From: an uncultured Pelagibacteraceae bacterium
Lineage (GTDB): Bacteria; Pseudomonadota; Alphaproteobacteria; Pelagibacterales; Pelagibacteraceae
Reading direction: 5' to 3'
NCBI GenBank assembly: GCA_902552345.1
Contig: CACDGO010000001.1
Coordinates: 186,001 to 250,000 of the forward strand
Length of the DNA stretch: 64,000 nucleotides
The notes under the pieces were generated by a model. That model searched no databases and was not told the DNA's origin. It saw nothing but the letters and a program-made list of their open reading frames with translations. Shown here piece after piece: positions 38,108 through 47,089 of this stretch. Made by a program: the position numbers and the translations under genes. Numbering within the stretch: the first letter of the stretch is position 1; the number at the start of each line of letters is the position of its first letter.

Positions 38108-39895
38108 ATGAAATATCCAAAAGAATATCTCGACGAAATAAAATTAAGACTTAAAGTATCCCAAGTTGTGGGAAAAACAGTTCAATTAAAAAAAAGGGGG
38201 AAGGAATTTATTGGACTTTCACCTTTTAAAAATGAAAAAAGTCCATCATTCACTGTAAATGATGAAAAAGAATTTTATCATTGTTTCAGTAGCGGAGAAC
38301 ATGGAAATATTTTTGATTTTTTAATGAAAACAAAATCTATTGGATTCGGAGAGGCAGTTAGGTCATTGGCGGCTGAAGCAGGGATGCAGCCCTACAGATT
38401 TTCCAATTTTGATCAAAAGAAAGAACAAAGATTTCAGACCTACAAAAATATTTTTATAGATTATTCTAACTATTTTCATCAACAATTATTTAATTCTGAT
38501 AATAAAGAAGCAAAAGAATACCTTTCAAAAAGAAGTTTAGATAACAATACTATTAAGGAGTTTAAATTAGGTTTTGTGCCCTGGAAAAATAACTTTTATG
38601 AAGAATTATTAAAAAAATATTCTGATGAAGAAATAAATTTGACGGGCCTGTATTATAAAAATGATAAAACCGGGAAATTTATAGACAGATTTAATTCAAG
38701 AATAATATTTCCCGTAAATAACATTACTGGTGACACAATAGCTTTTGGTGGAAGAACTATTCTAGAAGGCAAATTAGCAAAATATATTAATTCACCAGAA
38801 ACAGAATTTTATAAAAAAGGCAATATGATTTTTAACTTAGATAAAGCAAAAGATACTAGATCTGAAACAGATGAAGTTTTAATCGTAGAAGGTTATATGG
38901 ATGTTGTAAGCGTTTACTCATCAGGAGTTAAAAATGTGATTGCAAATTCAGGAACTGCACTAACAGAAAGGCAGATAGGTTTAGTCTGGAAATTTTTTTC
39001 AAACCCAATTATTTGTTTAGACGGAGATGAAAGCGGACAAAAAGCTGCTTTAAGAATCGCAGAAAAATTATTCCCATATATCAATGAAAAAAATAAAATT
39101 TATTTTTCTACTATGCCCGATGGAACTGACCCGGATGACTTTATTAAACAGAAAGGCAAAGATGGTTTAATAAATTTACTTAAAGAAAAAGAAATAATCC
39201 AATCTTTTATATGGAATTACCATCTAAATAAAATAAATCAGAGTGATCCATATGAAATTTCAAAATTTGAAAAAGAAATCAAAACTTTGGCATATTCTAT
39301 TCAAGATGAAACGCTAAAAAAATATGTTTTGGAAGATTTTCTAGAGAGAATAAACAGATTAACTCCATTTCAAACTTCTAGAAAAAGTTACAAATATCAA
39401 TCATATAAAAAGAAAAAAGATTTCCAAATTCTTAAAGAGACAAAACTTTTACATCAAAAAAGAAAAGACTTATCTAAAATACAAATAATCGAATTTTCGA
39501 TACTGTTTATTATTTTAAACTACTTAGACATAGCTTCTAAAAAATTAGAAGATTTATCTGAAATAGAATTTTTAGCAGATAAAAATGAAAGTCTAAAAAA
39601 AGAGATAACTTCTTATTTAATTGAAGGAAATGATAAAGAGGCTTTTGATAAAAAAATAAATTTTGGATACGATAAAATAATTAATGAAATTAATGAAAGC
39701 TCAAATATTCAAATTATAATAAAAGATAAAAACGAGGAGGAGATTACTTATCTACTTGATGAATTACTTATAGATCACAAAGAGCAAAGTAATTTACGAA
39801 AGATAGAATCTCTCGAGCAAAAATTAATTAACAACCTTGATGAAAACTCATATTCTGAATTAATTAAGCTTAAAAGTCAGCTAAATAGGGATTAA
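38108..39895 (+). CDS. dnaG: DNA primase DnaG with degenerate zinc finger
   Basis: 595 aa. It makes RNA primers for replication. The Toprim core has VLIVEGYMDVV and CLDGDESGQKAALR, intact for catalysis. The N-terminal zinc-binding domain keeps the fold pattern (LSPFKNEKSPSF, YHCFSSGEHGN), but the four ligands C-x2-H-x17-C-x2-C read S38, K41, C59 and S62, so zinc binding is probably lost. The C-terminal domain (about 430-595) that should contact DnaB is weakly conserved. It follows yqeY directly and precedes rpoD by 53 bp. Confidence 0.94.
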   Translation: MKYPKEYLDEIKLRLKVSQVVGKTVQLKKRGKEFIGLSPFKNEKSPSFTVNDEKEFYHCFSSGEHGNIFDFLMKTKSIGFGEAVRSLAAEAGMQPYRFSNFDQKKEQRFQTYKNIFIDYSNYFHQQLFNSDNKEAKEYLSKRSLDNNTIKEFKLGFVPWKNNFYEELLKKYSDEEINLTGLYYKNDKTGKFIDRFNSRIIFPVNNITGDTIAFGGRTILEGKLAKYINSPETEFYKKGNMIFNLDKAKDTRSETDEVLIVEGYMDVVSVYSSGVKNVIANSGTALTERQIGLVWKFFSNPIICLDGDESGQKAALRIAEKLFPYINEKNKIYFSTMPDGTDPDDFIKQKGKDGLINLLKEKEIIQSFIWNYHLNKINQSDPYEISKFEKEIKTLAYSIQDETLKKYVLEDFLERINRLTPFQTSRKSYKYQSYKKKKDFQILKETKLLHQKRKDLSKIQIIEFSILFIILNYLDIASKKLEDLSEIEFLADKNESLKKEITSYLIEGNDKEAFDKKINFGYDKIINEINESSNIQIIIKDKNEEEITYLLDELLIDHKEQSNLRKIESLEQKLINNLDENSYSELIKLKSQLNRD

Positions 39896-39948
39896 ATAAA
39901 GTATAGATTTTTTAAATTCAGATATTATATATATTCAACATTTCATTT

Positions 39949-41808
39949 ATGGCTGAAAAACTAATTACCAAATCTTTTGAAAGGCTTCTAGACAAAGGAA
40001 AGCATAGAGGTTTTATAACCTATGAAGAATTAGGCAAATCTCTAGGAAAAAGAAATGGTACAAACGAAAATTTAGAAAAAGCCTGTCTAATACTTGTAGA
40101 TGAGAAAATTACTTTAGTAGAAAAAAAATCACAATACCAGTCGAACAAAAAGAAAGAAACAACTACCACATCTGAGGAAAAAACATCTGATAAAAGTGAT
40201 GATCCGATTAGAATGTATTTAAGGGAAATGGGAGGCGTAGAGCTTCTTTCTCGAGAGGGAGAAATCGCAATCGCAAAAAGGATCGAGGCTGGCAAAGATG
40301 TAATGATAAACGCATTAACTCAAAGCCCAATTGTTGGAAAAAAAATATTTGAGTGGAAGGAACAAATTGAAAACCAGTCATTATTAGTCAGAGATATAAT
40401 CGATATAGACTCAACTTATGAAGATTTTGAGGCTCTCGGCGATGATGATGATTTAAAAATAAACAAAAAAACAAAAACAACAAAAGAAAAAGAAGAAGAA
40501 AACAAGAAAGATGAAGAAACCAATTCATCAGAGGATGACGAATTTAATGTTTCACTAGCCAAGATGGAGGAAGAAATAAAACCCAAAATTATAAAAATTT
40601 TGGACTCTTTGAATAAAAATTACTTAAAACTAAAAAAATATCAACTTGAAAAATTAGAGTGTATTTTAGCATCGAAAGAACTTTCTGTTTCTAAGAATAA
40701 AAATTTTAAAAAGATACAAGAAATCTTAGTAGATAATTTTAAAAATCTCCAACTTGCTCCTCATATAGTTGAGGAATTAGTTCAGTCACATTATAAAGAA
40801 AACAAAAAAATTGTTTCTTTAGAGGGAGTATTATTAAGATTAGCTATAGATAACCGGATTTCGCGTGAGGAATTTTTAAAATATTATATAGGCAATGAGA
40901 TCAATCCAAAATTTGAGTCATTTTTAAAAGAGAATCAAGCATGGAAATCTTTTTTCAAAAAACATAAAAAAGATTTTTCAGAAATTAGAGATAGACTAGT
41001 AGAATTTAGTAAAAAAATTGGCCTATCTGTAGGTGAATTTAAAAGGTTAGTAAGCAGGATTCAAAAGGGTGAAAGAGAGTCAAGGATTGCAAAAAAAGAA
41101 ATGGTAGAAGCAAACTTAAGATTAGTTATTTCGATAGCAAAAAAATATACAAATCGTGGTCTACAATTTTTAGACTTAATCCAGGAAGGAAATATTGGAT
41201 TAATGAAAGCAGTAGATAAATTCGAATACAGAAGAGGATACAAATTTTCTACATACGCAACATGGTGGATCAGGCAAGCTATAACTAGATCAATTGCAGA
41301 TCAAGCAAGAACTATCAGAATTCCTGTTCATATGATTGAGACTATTAACAAAATAGTAAGAACTCAAAGGCAAATTATGAGTGAGTTTGGGAGAGAGCCC
41401 ACTCCAGAAGAATTAGCAAAAAAACTGGCTATGCCAATCGAAAAGGTTAGAAAAGTTTTAAAAATTGCAAAAGAACCAGTATCTCTTGAGACACCTGTTG
41501 GAGATGAGGAAGATAGTAGTTTAGGAGATTTTATAGAGGATAAGAATGCACTTCAACCTCTAGATACAGCAATCCAATCTAATTTAAGTGAGTCAACTAC
41601 TAAAATATTGGCATCACTTACACCCAGGGAGGAAAGAGTACTAAGGATGCGTTTTGGAATTGGAATGAATACAGATCATACTTTAGAAGAGGTTGGTTTA
41701 CAATTCTCAGTAACTAGAGAAAGAATAAGGCAAATTGAGGCTAAAGCTTTAAGAAAGCTCAAACATCCAAGCAGATCAAAACAGTTGAAAAGTTTTTTAG
41801 AAAAATAG
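39949..41808 (+). CDS. rpoD: RNA polymerase primary sigma factor RpoD
   Basis: 619 aa. Region 1.1 (about 1-80), a linker and an acidic stretch ([17 protein letters not shown]) in the non-conserved region, region 2 ([34 protein letters not shown]), region 3 and region 4.2 ([19 protein letters not shown]) are visible. It recognises the -35/-10 promoters of housekeeping genes. It is last in yqeY-dnaG-rpoD. Confidence 0.98.
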   Translation: MAEKLITKSFERLLDKGKHRGFITYEELGKSLGKRNGTNENLEKACLILVDEKITLVEKKSQYQSNKKKETTTTSEEKTSDKSDDPIRMYLREMGGVELLSREGEIAIAKRIEAGKDVMINALTQSPIVGKKIFEWKEQIENQSLLVRDIIDIDSTYEDFEALGDDDDLKINKKTKTTKEKEEENKKDEETNSSEDDEFNVSLAKMEEEIKPKIIKILDSLNKNYLKLKKYQLEKLECILASKELSVSKNKNFKKIQEILVDNFKNLQLAPHIVEELVQSHYKENKKIVSLEGVLLRLAIDNRISREEFLKYYIGNEINPKFESFLKENQAWKSFFKKHKKDFSEIRDRLVEFSKKIGLSVGEFKRLVSRIQKGERESRIAKKEMVEANLRLVISIAKKYTNRGLQFLDLIQEGNIGLMKAVDKFEYRRGYKFSTYATWWIRQAITRSIADQARTIRIPVHMIETINKIVRTQRQIMSEFGREPTPEELAKKLAMPIEKVRKVLKIAKEPVSLETPVGDEEDSSLGDFIEDKNALQPLDTAIQSNLSESTTKILASLTPREERVLRMRFGIGMNTDHTLEEVGLQFSVTRERIRQIEAKALRKLKHPSRSKQLKSFLEK

Positions 41809-41823
41809 GCTTTAAAAAACTAA

Positions 41824-43407
41824 ATGAAAATAAAAGATTCATTTATTCATTATAATTTATACATATATTTATTTTTTTTAGTTTTACTTTCTTTCTCAAT
41901 AAACCAATACTACGCTTACAAAGGAGTTTTACCTGTAGATAGTTTTTCAACATTTAATGCTGGATTTGATATCTTAAATGGATCATATCCATTTAAGGAT
42001 TTTTGGACAATAAAAGGACCAGTCCTTGATATTATACAATCATTTTTTTTTAAATTTCTTGGAGTATCATGGTTTAGCTATGCTACTCATTCTTCTACTT
42101 TTAATACTATTTTTGCTTTATCAACTTTTTTTACTCTTAAGAAATTTGATATTGATTTAAGATATTGTTTTACATACTCAGTTCTTGCATCAATTCTGAT
42201 GTATCCAACTTATGGTATTCCTTTTACAGATCATCATGTTTCAATTTTTTCTATGTTATCAGTATATAGTTTAATTCTAGCAATAAAAACAGATGAAAAT
42301 AAGTATTGGTTTTTTATACCTTTATTATTATTTTTAGGATTTTTTACGAAACAAACTCCAGCAGCCTATTTTGGACTTTTAATTTCATTAATTTCAATTA
42401 TTTATCTATTTCAAAATTTCAGAAAAGAAATTATCTTTTTTGGTTTAGCTGGAGTTTTTATATCAATTTTATTATTTTTCGCATTAATATTAATATATAA
42501 AATACCTATTAGCTCAATAATCACACAATACTTTTTATTTCCAATGTCACTTGGAGAAACAAGGATTGAATGGCTATTACCCTTTGAATTTCAAAGATTT
42601 GTATTAAGGCACAAATTAATTTATATAGCACTTGCAGTACCTTTTTTTTTACTTTTCAAAAATATATTTAAAAATTTTTACAGCTTATTTAACAAAGATA
42701 ATCTAATTTTTTTTCTTTTAATAGGTACATTAATTATATTTGTCACACATCAATTGATGACAATAAATGGATTATTTATATTTTTTTTAATACCAGTTTT
42801 TTCAGCTTTTTCTCATATATATTCCAAAAAATTTAAAAATAAAAAAAATATTTATCTTTTTTTTTTACTTTTAAGCTTTATTTCAACAATTTATTATCTT
42901 CAAAAATATATTGATAAGAGAGATACGTTAATTTTAAGAGATTTAAACTTAAAAAACTCAATTAATGCATCAATTCTAGGGAATGAGCTTAAAAATTTAA
43001 AATGGATCACTCATCATTATCCAAACAATCCATCTAAAGAAATAAAAAACTTACTAGACACTATAGATAAAATAAAAAAAGATAATAGAAAAAAAATGTT
43101 AGTGACTGATTATCAATTCATTTCAGTTTTATTACAAATAAATGATAACTCAGCAGCTAGAATATGGTGGCGACATCATATTTATCCTGAGCCAGGAAAA
43201 CCTTATTTTGCAAACTGGAAAAAGTTTCTCTTAGATAAAATATCTAAAGAAAAAATAGAAGTAATTTATACAATTCATCCTCTTGAGGGAGAAAAAAACA
43301 TATTTGATGGTTTAATCAAAGGAAGTTGTTATAGCAACGATTATTTAAATGAAATTTTACTTGTTCAAAATTTAAAAGAATGCAAGGAATTAAAATCTAT
43401 AAAATAA
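41824..43407 (+). CDS. Multi-pass membrane protein, GT-C glycosyltransferase-like
   Basis: 527 aa with about ten hydrophobic helices over residues 10-370 and a soluble C-terminal 150 residues. The first periplasmic loop carries an acidic VDSFSTFNAGFDILNG followed by GSYPFKDFWTIKGP, the pattern of GT-C enzymes that use polyprenyl-phosphate sugars (PMT/ArnT-like). I do not recognise a specific family. It starts 15 bp after rpoD and is followed 12 bp later by a methyltransferase, so the pair may modify a surface glycan or lipid. The coding DNA looks even more AT-rich than its neighbours. Confidence 0.55.
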   Translation: MKIKDSFIHYNLYIYLFFLVLLSFSINQYYAYKGVLPVDSFSTFNAGFDILNGSYPFKDFWTIKGPVLDIIQSFFFKFLGVSWFSYATHSSTFNTIFALSTFFTLKKFDIDLRYCFTYSVLASILMYPTYGIPFTDHHVSIFSMLSVYSLILAIKTDENKYWFFIPLLLFLGFFTKQTPAAYFGLLISLISIIYLFQNFRKEIIFFGLAGVFISILLFFALILIYKIPISSIITQYFLFPMSLGETRIEWLLPFEFQRFVLRHKLIYIALAVPFFLLFKNIFKNFYSLFNKDNLIFFLLIGTLIIFVTHQLMTINGLFIFFLIPVFSAFSHIYSKKFKNKKNIYLFFLLLSFISTIYYLQKYIDKRDTLILRDLNLKNSINASILGNELKNLKWITHHYPNNPSKEIKNLLDTIDKIKKDNRKKMLVTDYQFISVLLQINDNSAARIWWRHHIYPEPGKPYFANWKKFLLDKISKEKIEVIYTIHPLEGEKNIFDGLIKGSCYSNDYLNEILLVQNLKECKELKSIK

Positions 43408-43419
43408 AGTAATATATTC

Positions 43420-44226
43420 ATGCTAAAGATAATTAAAAAAGTAGAATTTTTACAAAAAGATAATAAAATGCAAAGTGTCGCTGACACCGCAACAGCGAAA
43501 AAAATTTTTTCTTCAAGTAAATCTAATAATTTGAGATTTCTTTTAAAACAAAGGTTTGAATGGATGAATAAATTTATTGAAGAAAATGATGAAGGAATTG
43601 AATTTGGTTCTGGAGCAGGTTTTGCTAAATACTATATTAAAAATAAAAATTTTAAATTATCAGACCTAAGCGAAGATGATCATTTGGATTTTAAAAAAGT
43701 TGATGCTCAATCCACTAATTTTGAAAATCAAAAATTTAATTATGTTGTTGCATCAAATATGATTCATCATATTCCATATCCAATAAAATTTTTCAAGGAA
43801 ATGAATCGAATATTAAAAAAGGATGGCAAATTAATAATATTCGAATCCTATTGCTCCATCTTTTTTCAACTTGCAACTATTATTATGAAACATGAAGGTT
43901 TTGATTTTACAAAGAACGTTTGGGATGAGAATAATCCAAAAAGCGATGAACACAATGCTTGGGCTGGAAATATTGCAGTGCCTCACCTAATTTTTGATAA
44001 AAAAGACGACTTTGAAAAAAATTTGGGGAGATATTTTTCTTTAGAATTTGAGGAGTTGACTGAGTGTCTTATTTTTTTAAACTCTGGAGGAGTAACTTCA
44101 AAAACTTTTTATATTCCCCTTCCGACTTTTTTACTAAAAATTCTTAATCAAATCGATAAAGTTTTAATTAAACTTTTCCCTCAAATTTTTTGTATGGGTA
44201 GAAGAATAGTTTTAAAAAAGGTTTAG
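43420..44226 (+). CDS. SAM-dependent methyltransferase (class I, Methyltransf_11-like)
   Basis: 268 aa. GIEFGSGAGFAKYYI (about 47-62) is the SAM-binding motif I. FNYVVASNMIHHIPYPIKFFKEMNRILKKDGKLII shows the later strand motifs typical of small-molecule methyltransferases (read as VVASNMIHHI, then RILKKDGKLIIFE). Substrate unknown. Closeness to the upstream membrane protein suggests a joint surface-sugar or lipid function. It lies 81 bp before a tRNA gene. Confidence 0.68.
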   Translation: MLKIIKKVEFLQKDNKMQSVADTATAKKIFSSSKSNNLRFLLKQRFEWMNKFIEENDEGIEFGSGAGFAKYYIKNKNFKLSDLSEDDHLDFKKVDAQSTNFENQKFNYVVASNMIHHIPYPIKFFKEMNRILKKDGKLIIFESYCSIFFQLATIIMKHEGFDFTKNVWDENNPKSDEHNAWAGNIAVPHLIFDKKDDFEKNLGRYFSLEFEELTECLIFLNSGGVTSKTFYIPLPTFLLKILNQIDKVLIKLFPQIFCMGRRIVLKKV

Positions 44227-44307
44227 CAAGTTCGTGTTTTTAAAATAAAAAATATTGTTTTAATCAAATACGATTAAGTGATATAAAACTAATGTTATTA
44301 GATTATT

Positions 44308-44384
44308 GGGCCTGTAGCTCAGTTGGTTAGAGCAGTACACTCATAATGTATTGGTCCCAGGTTCGAGTCCTGGCGGGCCCACCA
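44308..44384 (+). tRNA. tRNA with CAT anticodon, probably tRNA-Ile2 (lysidine) rather than Met
   Basis: 77-nt cloverleaf with encoded CCA: acceptor GGGCCTG/CGGGCCC, D-stem GCTC/GAGC, anticodon stem GTACA/TGTAT with loop CTCATAA (CAT), T-arm CCAGG-TTCGAGT-CCTGG. CAT serves elongator Met or Ile2, where TilS converts C34 to lysidine. The pairs C4-G69 and C5-G68 match the known TilS determinants in E. coli tRNA-Ile2 (tRNA-Met has U4-A69, A5-U68). I therefore lean to Ile2. The 3' end lies 1 nt from the convergent mlaC stop. Confidence 0.85.
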
Positions 44385-44385
44385 A

Positions 44386-44988
44386 CTAATTATTTACGAA
44401 TTCTTTTAATTTTATAATAAGATTATTAATATCATTATCATTTGAACTTAATATTGAAGCAAACTCCTCCTTCTGAGTTCTGGCTAAACTTAAACCTTCA
44501 ACTATTAAGTCTCTTATGAGTGGTTTATCTGGATTTTTGGTATAAACCCTCCAGTCAATTTTGATTTCTGGCTCACCGCTGCCTGGAATAACTTTTGTAT
44601 TAACTATTGTGTAATTAGAACTTTTTTTTTCAGCTCCAGTTACCTCGAATTTACTTGAGGAATAATCGGATAACCTAGAAGTTAAACTTTTAAGGAAATA
44701 AAGTTTAAATATGCTCTGATATCTAGCAACATCTTCTTTTTCTGAAGATTTTCTTATCTCTCCTAATGTGTAAAGCCCAAGAGCATTAATATCTACATTT
44801 TCTAACGCAATTTCTGAAATAAAATCTGCCTTTTGATCTTTAGTTAAATCTTTATTTGAAAGTTTTTCTATTGCGTCCATCACTAATTCATTAATAAATT
44901 GTTCAGGATCAGAACTGTAAGCATAAATCTTGGCACTATATGAATATGAAAATAGAATAATAAGTAAGAAAATTACTATTTTTTTCAT
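44386..44988 (-). CDS. mlaC: MlaC-like phospholipid-binding ABC transport protein
   Basis: 200 aa. A signal peptide (IVIFLLIILFSYSYS) is followed by a MlaC/Ttg2D domain (YQSIFKLYFLKSLTSRL, DWRVYTKNPDKPLIRDLIVEGLSLARTQKEEF). MlaC carries phospholipids across the periplasm between the outer-membrane MlaA complex and the inner-membrane MlaFEDB. It is 7 bp downstream of mlaA, so the two are cotranscribed. The ABC parts are not in this window. Confidence 0.85.
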   Translation of the reverse strand: MKKIVIFLLIILFSYSYSAKIYAYSSDPEQFINELVMDAIEKLSNKDLTKDQKADFISEIALENVDINALGLYTLGEIRKSSEKEDVARYQSIFKLYFLKSLTSRLSDYSSSKFEVTGAEKKSSNYTIVNTKVIPGSGEPEIKIDWRVYTKNPDKPLIRDLIVEGLSLARTQKEEFASILSSNDNDINNLIIKLKEFVNN

Positions 44989-44995
44989 TAAATAA

Positions 44996-45736
44996 TTAAT
45001 TATCTAAGTTTTCCCATTCAGCCTGACTAGAATCTGAATTATTAATTTTATTTTCTCTATTTTGTAAATAAACACTTTTTAACGAGGAATATAAGTCAAT
45101 TGAGTTTTTCTCTAAACTTTCAAAACTTATTAAGTTGTCAGATCTAAAATCTATTGCATTAGTTCCTCTTACAGAATAATAATCTAGACTATTTCCAGAA
45201 ACTCCAAACAATTCATTTTCTCTTAGTGTGATGTGAGCAAATGGATCAATGTATGTATCAGCAAGCAAGCCAAAAGAGTCCCTAACTGTTGTTGGGCCTA
45301 AAATAGGTAATACAAAATAACATCCTGAACCAATTCCGTATTTTGCTAAAGTTTGACCAACATCCTCTTTGTGTGGTTTAAGACCAATTTTTTCAGCTGG
45401 ATTAAAAAAACCTAATATTCCAATACTTGTATTAACAATAACGCTACCTGTTGCGTGTCCAAATTGTTTAAAATTTCCCTGTAACAATGTATTTGGTATA
45501 GACAGAAAAGTTGATATATTTGAAGTAAAGTTACTAGTTCCTTTTTTTATCTGTTCAGGAAGCTTGTTATAACCTTTTGCTACTGGCTCTAAAATCATAT
45601 TATCAAAAGCCATATTAAATTTAAAAACACTTCTACTTAAGTCTTCAAAACACTCTTCCGTTGCTTTAGCATTTGATAAAATGCTAAAACTTAAAATCAA
45701 CAAAAGTAAGAATTGAGAAATTTTTTTTTTAATCAT
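44996..45736 (-). CDS. mlaA: MlaA (VacJ)-family outer-membrane lipid transport protein, no lipobox
   Basis: 246 aa. After the signal peptide (LLLLILSFSILSNAKA) the protein shows MlaA motifs: SVFKFNMAFDNMILEPVAKGY, GILGFFNPAEKIGL and FVLPILGPTTVRDSFG. MlaA removes mislocalised phospholipid from the outer leaflet. E. coli MlaA is a lipoprotein; here the signal ends in a signal peptidase I-like AKA, and the only nearby Cys (TEEC) is not in a lipobox, so lipidation is unlikely. It starts 97 bp from the divergent amidase gene. Confidence 0.88.
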   Translation of the reverse strand: MIKKKISQFLLLLILSFSILSNAKATEECFEDLSRSVFKFNMAFDNMILEPVAKGYNKLPEQIKKGTSNFTSNISTFLSIPNTLLQGNFKQFGHATGSVIVNTSIGILGFFNPAEKIGLKPHKEDVGQTLAKYGIGSGCYFVLPILGPTTVRDSFGLLADTYIDPFAHITLRENELFGVSGNSLDYYSVRGTNAIDFRSDNLISFESLEKNSIDLYSSLKSVYLQNRENKINNSDSSQAEWENLDN

Positions 45737-45833
45737 TTATAAGCTATATATATAGTTTTTCACTATATTCTATATAAATAATTATAAAAAAGGTTTAAAA
45801 TTTGTTGAGTTTTTGGCAAAATCAGAGGTCTAA

Positions 45834-46556
45834 ATGATGAAAAAAATTGATTTATCTAGAAATTTTTCAAAAAAAAAAAGACCTAAAAAGGATGTAAAAT
45901 TTGTAATTATTCATTATACAGGTATGCAATCTAAAATTGAATCAATAAAACGCTTAAAAGACGAAGACGCAAAAGTAAGTTGCCATTATCTATTAGACAG
46001 AGGAGGCAACGTTATTCAGATGGTTAAGGAGGATTATATTGCATGGCATGCGGGAAAGTCAAAATGGAAAAATTTTAAAGACTTAAATAAATTTTCAATA
46101 GGTATAGAGCTCGTGAATAGAGGTCATAATTTTGGTTATGAAAATTTTCCTAATAAACAAATACAAAGCTTGATAAAATTATGCAAAGCTCTTAAAAGAA
46201 AATATAAAATTAATAACCAAAATTTTTTAGGTCATTCTGATATTGCTCCATTAAGAAAAATGGATCCTGGAGAGAAATTTCCATGGAAAAAACTCAGTAA
46301 ATCTAATTTAGGTATTTGGTATAAAATAGAAAAAGCAAATCTAGCAATTAAAAAAAATGATATCTATAAATCATTTTTTGTTAATTTATTTAAAATTGGT
46401 TATCGATATTTTAATCAGAACAAAAGTTCTTACAGAGATCAATTAATAATCAAAGCTTTCCAGAGAAGATATTCACCTGAGAAAATTACAGGTCGCATAG
46501 ACCTAAAATTACTGAAAATAAGCCATTTTTTAACAAAAAATCAGAAAATTTCTTGA
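45834..46556 (+). CDS. N-acetylmuramoyl-L-alanine amidase (AmpD/AmiD type)
   Basis: 240 aa. Amidase_2 domain with zinc ligands in VIIHYTG, LGHSDIAP and RKMDPGEK, plus HYLLDRGGNVIQMV and IGIELVNRGH. The last 60 residues (NQNKSSYRDQLIIKAFQRRY) resemble a C-terminal peptidoglycan-binding domain as in AmiD. It splits MurNAc-L-Ala bonds, probably for wall turnover. No signal peptide is evident, which favours cytosolic AmpD-type recycling, but the domain layout is AmiD-like. The start is ATG 45834 or 45837. Confidence 0.87.
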   Translation: MMKKIDLSRNFSKKKRPKKDVKFVIIHYTGMQSKIESIKRLKDEDAKVSCHYLLDRGGNVIQMVKEDYIAWHAGKSKWKNFKDLNKFSIGIELVNRGHNFGYENFPNKQIQSLIKLCKALKRKYKINNQNFLGHSDIAPLRKMDPGEKFPWKKLSKSNLGIWYKIEKANLAIKKNDIYKSFFVNLFKIGYRYFNQNKSSYRDQLIIKAFQRRYSPEKITGRIDLKLLKISHFLTKNQKIS

Positions 46557-46585
46557 ATTGTTTGATTTAATTTTATAAAAGTAGA

Positions 46586-46946
46586 TCGCCAGATAATTGG
46601 ATTGTTGCTAATAGAAAATTTATTAGAGGAAAGTCCGGGCTCCGAAAAGACACAGTGCCAGTTAACAACTGGCGAAGGTGACTTTAGGGATAGTGCCACA
46701 GAAAATAAACCGCCTTATCGAGGCAAGGGTGAAACGGCGAGGTAAGAGCTCACCGGTTTTTTGGTAACAAAAAACGCATGGCAAACCCCACTGGGAGCAA
46801 GGTTAAATAGAGGAAACATTACGTTTTTACGTTAAAAACAGTCTTTTGTTAGTTTCCTGGGTTAACCGCATGAGCTTAAGCGCGAACTTAAGCCTAGATA
46901 AATAACATCTTCAATGACAGAACCCGGCTTATAGATTATCTGGCTT
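46586..46946 (+). ncRNA. rnpB: RNase P RNA
   Basis: Conserved bacterial class A landmarks are visible: GAGGAAAGTCCGGGCTCC near 46623, GGGTGAAACGGCGAGGTAAGAGCTCACCGG near 46730 (read as GGTGAAACGGCGAGGTAAGA), and the 3' element CAGAACCCGGCTTA near 46919. The ends pair as GCCAGATAAT (46588-46597) with ATTATCTGGC (46935-46944), the P1 helix. This is the catalytic RNA that matures tRNA 5' ends. Boundaries are approximate to a few bases. It is placed between the amidase gene and mraZ. Confidence 0.95.
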
Positions 46947-46999
46947 TAATTAATATATAATTGTTCTTCTTTTGTACTTAAAAGTAATTTACAAAATTA

Positions 47000-47027
47000 T
47001 TGACTATTCTATAAAAACCCATACTAT
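47000..47027 (+). promoter_or_regulatory. Candidate promoter of the dcw cluster
   Basis: TTGACT (47000-47005) matches the -35 consensus in five of six, and after a 16-bp spacer TACTAT (47022-47027) is a weaker -10. The -10 overlaps the first two CCCA boxes, so MraZ binding would block it. Confidence is limited in such AT-rich DNA. Confidence 0.4.
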
Positions 47028-47041
47028 CCCATATTATCCCA
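47018..47041 (-). promoter_or_regulatory. MraZ-binding repeats (three TGGG boxes, 10-bp period)
   Basis: CCCA occurs at 47018-47021, 47028-47031 and 47038-47041, so the complement has TGGG-N6-TGGG-N6-TGGG with exact 10-bp spacing. This is the array recognised by MraZ in other bacteria, (G)TGGG direct repeats one helical turn apart just before mraZ. It lies about 50 bp upstream of the mraZ ATG, and is the likely autoregulatory operator of the dcw cluster. Confidence 0.72.
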
Positions 47042-47089
47042 ATATGGAGGGGAATTTGAAAAATATATTTAATAAAGGATTTTTTTACA

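Noticed and set aside
44260-44277. Inverted repeat TTAATC-AAATAC-GATTAA before the CAT tRNA, considered as terminator
   Set aside because: Six A/T-heavy pairs with no T-run afterwards; too weak in AT-rich DNA.
46944-47000. CtrA-like TTAA-N7-TTAA boxes near mraZ
   Set aside because: TTAA is very common at this base composition and no properly spaced pair was found.
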